DNA of 64,000 bases, taken from contig PLBY01000149.1 of the NCBI GenBank assembly GCA_003134655.1, positions 1-64,000 on the forward strand, given 5' to 3'. The translations under genes were made by a program, and so were the position numbers. The stretch comes from Acidobacteriaceae bacterium (GTDB taxonomy: Bacteria > Acidobacteriota > Terriglobia > Terriglobales > Acidobacteriaceae). Position 1 is the first letter of the stretch. Every line of letters begins with the position of its first letter. The notes under the pieces are model-generated. The model made no database searches. It was not told the DNA's origin and worked only from the letters and a program-made list of their open reading frames with translations. Shown in pieces: positions 41,895 through 49,651 of this stretch.

Positions 41895-42671
41895 TCACTT
41901 CTTGGCCATAAGGCCTACATCTACCACCAGGTTTGCGCCGGTGATGCAACGTGCGTCCTGGGAGAGCAGGAACGCGATAGATTGGGCAACGTCCTCGGGC
42001 TGGCAGAGTCCTCGCAAACACTGTTTTTCAGGCCACGTTCTCTCGAATTCTTCGTAGGTCGACCCACTTCTTTTGATCGCGGCGCGCAAACCGGGAGTAA
42101 CTGTCACCCCAGGCGACACTGCATTTACCCGGATATTGTGCAGCCCCAAATCTACCGCCGCGCACTGGGTAAAGAGCAAAAGAGCTGCCTTACTGCTATT
42201 GTAAGTGGCGTAATTAGCTTCCCCAGCTAATCCACTCGTTGAGGCTACGTTCACAATCGCTCCCGCTCCTGATTCGCGCATGAATGGGTAGGCAAATCGG
42301 GTAAATAGCGCCGCACCCAGTAAATTGGTTTTCCAAGGCTTGCACCATTCTTCAACTGTCGCGTCAACACCTTTCTGGACAAATGAAGCGGCATTATTTA
42401 CCAGCAAGTGAACGCTGCCCCACTCAGAGACGGCTTGCGCCACCGCCCGCTGAACCTGCTCCTCTATGCTCACATCCGAAACAGCGACACTTGCAGTGCC
42501 GCCTTCTTCACGAATCTCGGAAGCGACAACCTCAACATCCGCCTGGTTAATGTCCACCAGAAGAACCCTGGCGCCATCTCGGGCAAGGAGTTTGGCAGTC
42601 GATCCTCCGATGCCCGAGCCGGCGCCGGTTACGATCGCGACTTGATCCTGAAATCGGGAATTGTTTTGCAC
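41895..42671 (-). CDS. short-chain dehydrogenase/reductase
   Basis: 258 residues, a classical SDR: TGAGSGIG at 15-22, LVNNAAS near 91, an Ser active-site strand (NVASTSG), YNSSKAAL with catalytic Tyr and Lys, and ENPG-like INAVSPGV. It lies in the minus-strand catabolic group, so likely jobs are L-fucose/L-rhamnose 1-dehydrogenase or 2-keto-3-deoxy-L-fuconate (rhamnonate) 4-dehydrogenase. The sequence does not decide between them; another SDR at 48848 probably takes the other step. Confidence 0.85.
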   Translation of the reverse strand: MQNNSRFQDQVAIVTGAGSGIGGSTAKLLARDGARVLLVDINQADVEVVASEIREEGGTASVAVSDVSIEEQVQRAVAQAVSEWGSVHLLVNNAASFVQKGVDATVEEWCKPWKTNLLGAALFTRFAYPFMRESGAGAIVNVASTSGLAGEANYATYNSSKAALLLFTQCAAVDLGLHNIRVNAVSPGVTVTPGLRAAIKRSGSTYEEFERTWPEKQCLRGLCQPEDVAQSIAFLLSQDARCITGANLVVDVGLMAKK

Positions 42672-42681
42672 AGGTTTGTCC

Positions 42682-43716
42682 TTATGTGATTGTTTCGATC
42701 TGATGAAAGTACTCCGCGAGGCTTAGAGCGACGATAGCGATCATCAATACTCCGATTCCCAAAGCCATAATCTTAAGCGGTTGACCTTTCCATTCCCCAA
42801 CGTAAACATCCCATATTCCGGAGATCAGGATCATAGCCGCCATTGATAAGCCCCAAGCGATCACCGCTCCAAACGAGCCCATTAGCCCTACTGCGCCAGC
42901 ATAGGCACTCACACCGAAGAGAAATACAACTGCCATGAAAACCGACCACAGCGCGCAGCGTAGCGCACCTGGGGCGACAAAACGTGAAAAGCTAGAATTC
43001 TTCCGCAAAAGGTATGCTGAATAAAGAATGTTGCTAAAGAATCCGCCGATGAGATAGGGAGCCAGAAACGCATTCGCAGCTCCGAAATCGGAACTGCCAT
43101 ACTTATGAGCGACGTCGAAAATCGGATTTGGGAAGGCCAGCGCGACGTTCATGCCTGAGCTAATTGCGCCAGCGATGCAGCAGGCAACGACGCTCTTCAG
43201 GAACGTTAGCTTGCCAGCTTTCTGTTGCGGTTGTTCTTGGCTCTGTCCTTCGGCCTCTTTTTCCCGCAGTCCGCCGCCCTTACCGCAATATGAAATTCCC
43301 ACGACAGCCAATCCAACACCCAACAACGTGAGCACGCCGCTAGTGTGCAAAACTGTATTGCGATGAAGTATGAACAGGGGCAACAATGCCATCACCATGC
43401 TGCTGCCGCCATTCAGCGCAGTGGCCAGGCCCAATCCGATCACTGGAACAGTCATGCTATACAGAAACCCAGACATCCCGGATACAGCGCCGACCAAGAC
43501 TGTCAGGGCAAGAATGCCAACACCTACGTCGCGGTTGACCAGCCAATAGTGCGGCACCGTAAAGATAGCCACGAGGAGAGGGCCAATGAGCAAGCCGACA
43601 ACCGACCAGAGTGCCCAGATGTTTTCCCATTTCCATGCCTTCACCAGGCGCATTGGGGCGAGATAGAGTCCCCAGCTTGCTCCACAGCTTATCGCCAACA
43701 TCAGCCCCAAGATCAT
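42682..43716 (-). CDS. RhaT-type L-rhamnose:H+ symporter-like protein
   Basis: 344 residues, ten predicted membrane helices of the RhaT (DMT-like) family: ASWGLYLAPMRLVKAWKWENIW at the N terminus, SGFLYSMTVPVIGLGLATALNGG, AISSGMNVALAFPNPI and ISGIWDVYVGEWKG are characteristic. The E. coli member imports L-rhamnose. Together with fucP it gives the island two importers for 6-deoxyhexoses or similar sugars. It is 10 bp from the SDR gene, and 72 bp after the KDPG aldolase gene. Confidence 0.8.
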   Translation of the reverse strand: MILGLMLAISCGASWGLYLAPMRLVKAWKWENIWALWSVVGLLIGPLLVAIFTVPHYWLVNRDVGVGILALTVLVGAVSGMSGFLYSMTVPVIGLGLATALNGGSSMVMALLPLFILHRNTVLHTSGVLTLLGVGLAVVGISYCGKGGGLREKEAEGQSQEQPQQKAGKLTFLKSVVACCIAGAISSGMNVALAFPNPIFDVAHKYGSSDFGAANAFLAPYLIGGFFSNILYSAYLLRKNSSFSRFVAPGALRCALWSVFMAVVFLFGVSAYAGAVGLMGSFGAVIAWGLSMAAMILISGIWDVYVGEWKGQPLKIMALGIGVLMIAIVALSLAEYFHQIETIT

Positions 43717-43788
43717 GAACGTCCTTTTCCACGGCGGATTTGATTCGATCGGATCCGAATCCCATGCAGTGTTAGAAATCCGGACACA

Positions 43789-44454
43789 CTAACTTGCCAT
43801 TGCACTTCCACGACTCGTACGCACTGCCTCCACAAAGCGGCGCGCTTTGTCGGTGATCACATCCAGTTTTCCCTGACGTAGCGCTTGGGTATCGACCAGT
43901 TCGGACCCGGCGGCTACTGCGGAGGCCCCGGCTCGAATGAGCTCGACTGTAGTCTCAGGACTTACGCTCCCGGTAGGCACCATATCAACCTGCGGGAACG
44001 GTCCCTTGAGGGCCTTGATGTACTTAGCACCACCCACCAGGCCGCAGGGGAAAACCTTGACCATGTCGGCGCCTGCTTGCCACGCGCTGATTACTTCAGT
44101 TGGTGAAAGAGCACCGGGCAGGCAAGGCTTGCTGTAACGACGCGAGATTTCGATGACGCGTACATCCAGCGCTGGTGTAACAATGAACTCCGCTCCCGCC
44201 AACATGGCGGAGCGACAGCTTTCGGCGTCGAGAATTGTGCCGGCGCCCAGCAGTACTTTATCGCCGTAGTGATCCGCCAGTTGCTCCATTACATAGAGCG
44301 CGCGGGGAACGGTCATGGTTATTTCCGCCACGGAGATGCCACCTTCAATGATCGCTTCTGCGGCGCGAATTGCATCTTCAGGCGACGACGTGCGGATGAT
44401 TGCTACTATTCCTATTTCACGGATCAGTCCCAACGCCTTCTCTTTTGTCCACAT
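43789..44454 (-). CDS. eda: KDPG/KDPGal aldolase
   Basis: 221 residues from the ATG at 44454 (AGGAG 10 nt upstream; frame opens at 44481). Class I 2-keto-3-deoxy-6-phosphogluconate aldolase family: IVAIIRTSSPEDA, GISVAEITMTVP with the active-site Glu, LLGAGTI, and DMVKVFPC with the Schiff-base Lys, then PTGSVSPE. It splits KDPG (or the galacto form) into pyruvate and glyceraldehyde-3-phosphate. Its neighbour encodes a KDG-type kinase that would make the substrate, 28 bp upstream. Confidence 0.9.
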   Translation of the reverse strand: MWTKEKALGLIREIGIVAIIRTSSPEDAIRAAEAIIEGGISVAEITMTVPRALYVMEQLADHYGDKVLLGAGTILDAESCRSAMLAGAEFIVTPALDVRVIEISRRYSKPCLPGALSPTEVISAWQAGADMVKVFPCGLVGGAKYIKALKGPFPQVDMVPTGSVSPETTVELIRAGASAVAAGSELVDTQALRQGKLDVITDKARRFVEAVRTSRGSAMAS

Positions 44455-44482
44455 TGCGGAGTTTCTCCTCATTGTTAGCACG

Positions 44483-45508
44483 TCATCGAGCCACTCGCAG
44501 ACTAGACCCTTTGAGCAATTTCTCTACTTCCTCAAGCGTCGCCCAATTGAAATCTCCGGGATTGCTGTGCTTGAGCGCACTGAACGCGTTTCCATAACGG
44601 AGAGCTTCACCAAAATCTTGTTTTGCGAGATATCCGTAAATGAAACCCGCGCTGAAGGAGTCTCCGCCACCGACGCGGTCGACAATTTCCAGATCATATT
44701 TTGCATCATCGTAGAAAGTACCGCCGGAATAAGCGATGGCCGTCCAAGTGTTGCGCCAAACCAACGGGTTTTCACGCAGGGTGATCGCCACCGCTTTGAA
44801 ACCGAACTTTTCTTGTAGCTTCGCGGCTACGAGCTTGTAAGGCTCCGCGCTGATTTTTGTGAATGCCTGGTCGTTGCCGCTTGCAGCCTTAATGTTGAAG
44901 ACGACATCGGTATCTTCCTCAGTTGTAATAAGGACATCGACGAACTGCATGAGCGGCTCTTGGATAGCTCGCGCTTGCTGCGGGGACCAAAGCTTACTGC
45001 GATAATTGAGATCGTAGCTAGTGGTCACGCCAGCTTGGCGGGCGGCTTGCAAGGCATCCCGAGTCACGGCAGCAACAGAATCCCCTAGTGCCGGCGTAAT
45101 GCCGCTGGTGTGAAACCATTTTGCCCCGCGGAAGAGTTCCGGCCAGTTCACGTCTCCCGGTTGAATAAGACTGATGGCCGAAGCGGCGCGGTCGTAGAGT
45201 ACAGAACTGGAACGCGGCGCCGCGCCGAATTCCACGAAGTAAAGTCCCATGCGCCCACCGTCCGACCAGACAAGCTGGGAGGTGTCCACGCCCGCCTGTC
45301 GCGCTCGATTCTCCACCACACGCCCAAGCGGGCTCTTCGGCAGTCGCGAGATCCAAGTGCTTCTCAGCCCCAATCGGCTTACACCGACTGCGACATTCAA
45401 CTCTCCACCACCAACCTGCACGTCAAGCGAACTGGTCTGTTCTAGCCTCTGAAAATGAGGCGGCGAGAGTCGAATCATCGCTTCACCAAACGTCACGACA
45501 TCAAACAT
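44483..45508 (-). CDS. kdgK: 2-keto-3-deoxygluconate kinase-like PfkB sugar kinase
   Basis: 341 residues, PfkB/ribokinase family: TFGEAMIRLSPP at the start, GGGELNVAVGVSRLG, and the second signature DRVGGGDSFSAGF with the catalytic Asp near the C terminus. The layout and the aldolase next to it fit 2-keto-3-deoxy-gluconate (or galactonate) kinase. This pair would process keto-deoxy acids from uronic or aldonic acids via the Entner-Doudoroff end. It begins 125 bp after the lactonase gene. Confidence 0.82.
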   Translation of the reverse strand: MFDVVTFGEAMIRLSPPHFQRLEQTSSLDVQVGGGELNVAVGVSRLGLRSTWISRLPKSPLGRVVENRARQAGVDTSQLVWSDGGRMGLYFVEFGAAPRSSSVLYDRAASAISLIQPGDVNWPELFRGAKWFHTSGITPALGDSVAAVTRDALQAARQAGVTTSYDLNYRSKLWSPQQARAIQEPLMQFVDVLITTEEDTDVVFNIKAASGNDQAFTKISAEPYKLVAAKLQEKFGFKAVAITLRENPLVWRNTWTAIAYSGGTFYDDAKYDLEIVDRVGGGDSFSAGFIYGYLAKQDFGEALRYGNAFSALKHSNPGDFNWATLEEVEKLLKGSSLRVAR

Positions 45509-45633
45509 GAAGCTCTCCGCTTATTCGCTGCACGTATCGTCTTTTTTCCTTCTCACCGCTGTCTCATTGAATGCCCGGGATGCGGTTGACCCCGGCACAT
45601 ACTGCTTCTTCGCTGCCAGAGGGCCACTGGAAC

Positions 45634-46461
45634 TCAAACACCGTAGAACTCCTTCGCGTTATTGCCCCAGACGTCAGCTTGTTCATGGTGTGAGAGCCGC
45701 TGAATGTAATTGCCGATAAGCCTAATCACGTCCACGTAGTCGGCGACGAGTGTGCAAACGGGCCAGTCGGAACCGATCAAGATGCGCTTTGTCCCAAAAC
45801 TTTCAAGAACGACGTCGTGGTAGGGAGTGAAGTCGAAAGTCTGCCAATCCTGCCGACTCACTTCGGTAACAAACCCAGATAACTTACAGAAAACGTTATC
45901 GCAGCTGGCAATTTGCTTCATGCCTCGCGCCCACTCCTCAAACCTGTTATCCATAAACGACGGCGACGCGATGTGATCGATTACGAAGCGCTGTTCGGGG
46001 AATCGTTTTGCCAGTTTGTAAGCTAGGCATAGATGACTCGGGAAAATGAGGAGATCGTAAGTGAGCGCAAATTGAGTCAACAGTCGGATGCCACGAACAA
46101 AATCATTTCGCATCATGAATCGGTTATCGGATTCCGCTTGTAGAATGTGGCGGACCCCACAGAACTTTGGCTTGGTCGCGAATGCTTCCAATTGTTCCAG
46201 TAGTCGCGGACTGCACAGTGGAACCCATCCGACTACCCCTCGAATAAACGGAAACTCCTCTGCCCATTCCAGCAGCCACTCCGTCTCGGTCACGCACTCT
46301 CGTGCCTGTACACAAATTGTTCCTTCAACTCCCGCCGCTTCCAACAAGGGCTGCAGATCAGCTGGGTAGTAATCCCGCTTCAACACCTCCATATCGGCAC
46401 TGATCCAGTCAAACTCGCCAGGCGTGTAATGCCAAAAATGCTGATGGGAGTCGATTCTCAT
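45634..46461 (-). CDS. COG3618 amidohydrolase-type sugar lactonase
   Basis: 275 residues. DSHQHFWHYTPGEFDWI at the N terminus (His-x-His metal site), GTICVQARE, FCGVRHILQAE, LIFPSHL, FVIDHIASPSF, VFCKLSGFVTE and ILIGSDWPVC with the closing Asp are hallmarks of the family that holds L-fuconolactonase and L-rhamnono-gamma-lactonase. It opens the lactone from the sugar dehydrogenase step. It is the first gene of the long minus-strand group, divergent from the GntR gene across a 231-bp region that contains the perfect palindrome, so it is probably GntR-controlled. Confidence 0.85.
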   Translation of the reverse strand: MRIDSHQHFWHYTPGEFDWISADMEVLKRDYYPADLQPLLEAAGVEGTICVQARECVTETEWLLEWAEEFPFIRGVVGWVPLCSPRLLEQLEAFATKPKFCGVRHILQAESDNRFMMRNDFVRGIRLLTQFALTYDLLIFPSHLCLAYKLAKRFPEQRFVIDHIASPSFMDNRFEEWARGMKQIASCDNVFCKLSGFVTEVSRQDWQTFDFTPYHDVVLESFGTKRILIGSDWPVCTLVADYVDVIRLIGNYIQRLSHHEQADVWGNNAKEFYGV

Positions 46462-46643
46462 CGTGGCGCTATCTGGACCGGCACTGGCTTTCTTCCATCC
46501 TTAGCGATCGAAGTCAGCTTGTCTTCTACTCGTGCCTGATAGATTTTCTAACCTCATAAGAGTGCCTTAGATAATTGCGCATTCGGGATCCGTTTACCGG
46601 AGGCACCGCTTGACATGGGCACGAGGCGTATGCTACTACAGTT

Positions 46644-46662
46644 CATCTGTTAATAACAGATG
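46644..46662. promoter_or_regulatory. perfect 19-bp GntR-type operator
   Basis: CATCTGTTA-A-TAACAGATG, 9-bp arms with a single central base, no mismatch. It lies 31 bp before the GntR/FadR start and in the shared region with the divergent lactonase gene, as expected for an autoregulated local repressor. The length and A/T centre fit FadR-subfamily dimers. A second copy of the core precedes the GH3 gene. Confidence 0.75.
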
Positions 46663-46692
46663 GTAGCAATAAAAAATTGTTGAGGTGCATTT

Positions 46693-47454
46693 GTGCCAAG
46701 CCCGCTTCTGCGTCTGACCCATCTGAAATCCTCGAAGCTGAGCGATCAAGCCATGGAGAGCATTCTCGACCAGATCAAGCGCGGGATCCTGCGCCCTGGT
46801 GACAGACTACCGTCGTTGCGGGAACTGGTTTCACAGTTGGGTGTTAGTCAGACAGCCGTTCGTGAAGCCTTGCGAGGTCTGGTTGGACTCGGCGTCATTG
46901 ACCTCCAGGCCGGGCGGGGAGCGTTCGTGCAAAGTGTTTCTTCGGAGATTTTGTTAAAACCGGAGTCTCTGTATTTTCTTCTCCAACGCGAAACTCTGCT
47001 GCACGCCATCGAAGTCCGAAAAGCCCTTGAAGTGGAAACCATCGCTTTGGCCGCCGAACGCGCGACCTCTGAGGACCTTACCGAATTGGAACGAATCCTT
47101 CGCCGAATGGAGCGCGACGCGAAGTCGAATGAGACCGCGTTCCGGCACAGTCCGTACTTTCATCTCGCCATTGCAAAGGCTACTCACAATCCGCTGTTCA
47201 TCAGTATGGTCAATTCGTTCGTTTCTCTCCTTAAGCAGGGTGCAGTGCTGGGAGAGTTTGTCCCCGAGGCCAGGGAGCGTGAACATCGGCTTCATGCGGA
47301 ACTGTATGAATCGATCGTCAAGCGGGATGCGAGCGAGGCTCGGCGCCGGATGCGCGAACATCTCCAGGTCGGCAAGGAGCATGTCCTCAAAGGGTTTGCG
47401 GCGCTCTCCTGTGTGGGTTATGTGGATTCCCAGGAACCGTCCGTTAAGTCTTGA
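46693..47454 (+). CDS. GntR/FadR-subfamily transcriptional regulator
   Basis: 253 residues. Winged helix at about 20-80 (GDRLPSLRELVSQLGVSQTAVREALRGL split by the usual turn, then GRGAFVQ), followed by an all-helical FCD domain (about 95-235) with metal/ligand-type residues (EVRKALEVETIALAAERA, HLAIAKATHNPLF, HAELYESIVKRD). FCD members sense sugar acids or keto acids. The frame starts with GTG at 46693. A perfect palindrome lies just upstream. It divides the two catabolic groups, both of which it could repress until a sugar acid accumulates. Confidence 0.9.
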   Translation: MPSPLLRLTHLKSSKLSDQAMESILDQIKRGILRPGDRLPSLRELVSQLGVSQTAVREALRGLVGLGVIDLQAGRGAFVQSVSSEILLKPESLYFLLQRETLLHAIEVRKALEVETIALAAERATSEDLTELERILRRMERDAKSNETAFRHSPYFHLAIAKATHNPLFISMVNSFVSLLKQGAVLGEFVPEAREREHRLHAELYESIVKRDASEARRRMREHLQVGKEHVLKGFAALSCVGYVDSQEPSVKS

Positions 47455-47652
47455 GGTGTGCAAGAAAGCTTCCGCCAGTACATTGGACGGAGATGGTCGA
47501 GAGAAGCCACTCTCTTTTTTCAACTTGTTCGGTTGGCATCCATTCAGCTTTCCGGAACAATCCTGGCACACGAAACTTCGGAATAGTGGAAAGTTCGCAA
47601 GGTTAAGCTACACAAAGATTCATAAGGTCACTCGGAGGGATTCCATTTCGTC

Positions 47653-48819
47653 ATGAGAATTGTCGACTTTCGCACGACGGTTGTTTCCATTCCTTTTACA
47701 GAACCCGAGACTTGGGCATTCGGTTACGTGCACGGCATATCAAACGTCATTATCGAACTCGAGACCGACACTGGCTTAGTGGGCCTGGGCGAATGCCCTC
47801 ACTTCCCGACCAGTCGTGTCGTGCTGGAAGTGCTCAATGCCATGCGTCCCTTCGTCCTGGATCGTGATCCCTTTGATCATGCGGTGTTGCTGCACGAACT
47901 GAATCAACTGCACGGGTGGCACCACTTTCGACGCACCGGCAATATGGCGACCGCCGGCATTGATATGGCGCTCTGGGATCTGGTGGGGCAAGAGACACGA
48001 CAACCCCTGTACAAGCTTTTTGGCGGAGCATTTCGAAAACAGATTCCCTATTACTTCTACATTGCCGATAAGGACGCATATGACATGGCGGAAGATGCCA
48101 AACGCGGCGTATCCGAAGGCTTTGAGACATTCTATCTAAAGCTCCGGAACGATCTGACTCACAATCTACAAGTCGTGGGTGCGGTTCGTGATGCGATCGG
48201 CCCCCACAAGAAGCTGCGGGTAGACGCCAACGAGTCGTGGTCGGAATCGGGAACCGCCAGCGAGATGATGCGCAAGCTGGGCGAATTCGATATCGAATTT
48301 TTTGAGCAACCGCTATTTTATTATGACCACGAAGGTGCAGCCCGCCTGCGCCGAACTACAGGTTTCTCGGTAGCGGCGAACCAAAGTGCATGGACGGAGG
48401 CTGAAACTCTGGCCGTGATCAAAGCAGAGGCTGCCGACCTGGTTCTGACGGACCAGCATCAACTGGGAAGCTTGGGCGCCTTTCACCGTGTCGCCTGGAC
48501 CCTGGCAGCTTTGGGTATTCCGGTCATGAAGCACGTTTTCGGAGATCTGGGCATCACCACCTACGCCAGTATGCATGTGTTGGCGGCCGCTCCGAACTGC
48601 ACCAAGGCGAGTCAGACCCACTATAGCGTCCTTGCCGACGACGTCATCGAGGGTGGCGTACCGATGTTCCACAAGGGATGTCTCACTTTGCCCGAGACTC
48701 CAGGAATCGGCGTTAAACTTGACCGCAAGCGTGTAGAAAGATGGTCCAACTACACGAAGGAGCACGGAGAATTTTCGGCCTTTGACGTTAACAAAGATAA
48801 GAAGACAGTCAGCGTCTGA
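47653..48819 (+). CDS. enolase-superfamily dehydratase, glucarate-dehydratase-like subgroup
   Basis: 388 residues. N-terminal capping domain (1-125) and barrel. Active-site positions: LKLRND gives Lys163-x-Arg165, Asp191 (RVDANESW), Glu218 (FFEQPL), Asn243 in AANQSAW as third metal ligand, and a likely Asp267/His294 dyad (LTDQHQ; MKHVFGD). Asn as third ligand and the TDQH/KHVFGD arrangement recall D-glucarate dehydratase, but that enzyme has Lys-x-Lys. It would dehydrate a sugar acid to a 2-keto-3-deoxy acid; the substrate (L-fuconate, L-rhamnonate or a hexonate) is not fixed by sequence. Confidence 0.75.
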   Translation: MRIVDFRTTVVSIPFTEPETWAFGYVHGISNVIIELETDTGLVGLGECPHFPTSRVVLEVLNAMRPFVLDRDPFDHAVLLHELNQLHGWHHFRRTGNMATAGIDMALWDLVGQETRQPLYKLFGGAFRKQIPYYFYIADKDAYDMAEDAKRGVSEGFETFYLKLRNDLTHNLQVVGAVRDAIGPHKKLRVDANESWSESGTASEMMRKLGEFDIEFFEQPLFYYDHEGAARLRRTTGFSVAANQSAWTEAETLAVIKAEAADLVLTDQHQLGSLGAFHRVAWTLAALGIPVMKHVFGDLGITTYASMHVLAAAPNCTKASQTHYSVLADDVIEGGVPMFHKGCLTLPETPGIGVKLDRKRVERWSNYTKEHGEFSAFDVNKDKKTVSV

Positions 48820-48847
48820 GACCGGGAATGAGGCTTAAGGAGCGCGA

Positions 48848-49651
48848 ATGAAGCTCAAGGAGCGTGTTGCCCTCATCACGGGGGCTGCCTCTGGCATCGG
48901 CAGGGCCGGAGCGCAGCAGTTCGCCGCAGCGGGAGCGCAAGTAGTCGTCGCAGACGTGAACGAGTTGCGCGGTAACGAAACGGCGAATCTTGTTCGTGAG
49001 AGTGGCGGCGTCGCCATTTGTGTCAGAACAGACGTTTCCCAGTCCGCTCAGGTTCAGTCGCTGGTAAGTACCGTCATAGAACAATTCGGGAAGATCGATA
49101 TCCTCTGGAACAATGCGGCTGCAACCACGCTCTGCAACGAGCAAGACCGTCCAGTTCATGAATTACCCGAGGCAGTCTGGGATCAAATGCTGAATATCAC
49201 TCTAAAAGGAGTGTATTTGTGCTCGAAGTATGTGCTTCCGCACATGATGAAAGTGAAGAAGGGTGTCGTGATCAACACATCTTCGACCGATGGGCTGATA
49301 GGACAGGGTGGCTACGATTCTTATACTGCGGCGAAGGGAGGAATTATCTCCATGACCCGCTCTATGGCTGTCTACTATTCCCAATTCAACATCCGCGTAA
49401 ACACTATATGTCCCGGATTCATTCACACCGAGGTCATCGACCCCTGGATGAAAGACCCTGCAGCACGGTCTGCGATTGAGAGCCTGCACTTGACTCGGGT
49501 TGGAAAACCGGAAGACATTGCAAAGTTTGCTGTCTACCTCGCTTCGGATGACGCCGAGTTCATTACGGGAGGTATTTTCCCGATCGATGGTGGTTTTACC
49601 GCCTTCAAGACCAAGGTCACCGACTATTCCGGTCTACGAAAAAGCCAATGA
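48848..49651 (+). CDS. short-chain dehydrogenase/reductase
   Basis: 267 residues, classical SDR: TGAASGIG at 11-18, LWNNAA (variant of NNAG), NTSSTDG with the active-site Ser, YTAAKGG with Tyr and Lys, INTICPGFI-like substrate loop, and GGIFPIDGG near the end. Placed between two dehydratase-like genes, it likely oxidises a sugar to its lactone or a 2-keto-3-deoxy acid to the diketo acid that the FAH-family protein cleaves. Its stop overlaps the next start by 4 bp, so the two are translationally coupled. Confidence 0.85.
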   Translation: MKLKERVALITGAASGIGRAGAQQFAAAGAQVVVADVNELRGNETANLVRESGGVAICVRTDVSQSAQVQSLVSTVIEQFGKIDILWNNAAATTLCNEQDRPVHELPEAVWDQMLNITLKGVYLCSKYVLPHMMKVKKGVVINTSSTDGLIGQGGYDSYTAAKGGIISMTRSMAVYYSQFNIRVNTICPGFIHTEVIDPWMKDPAARSAIESLHLTRVGKPEDIAKFAVYLASDDAEFITGGIFPIDGGFTAFKTKVTDYSGLRKSQ

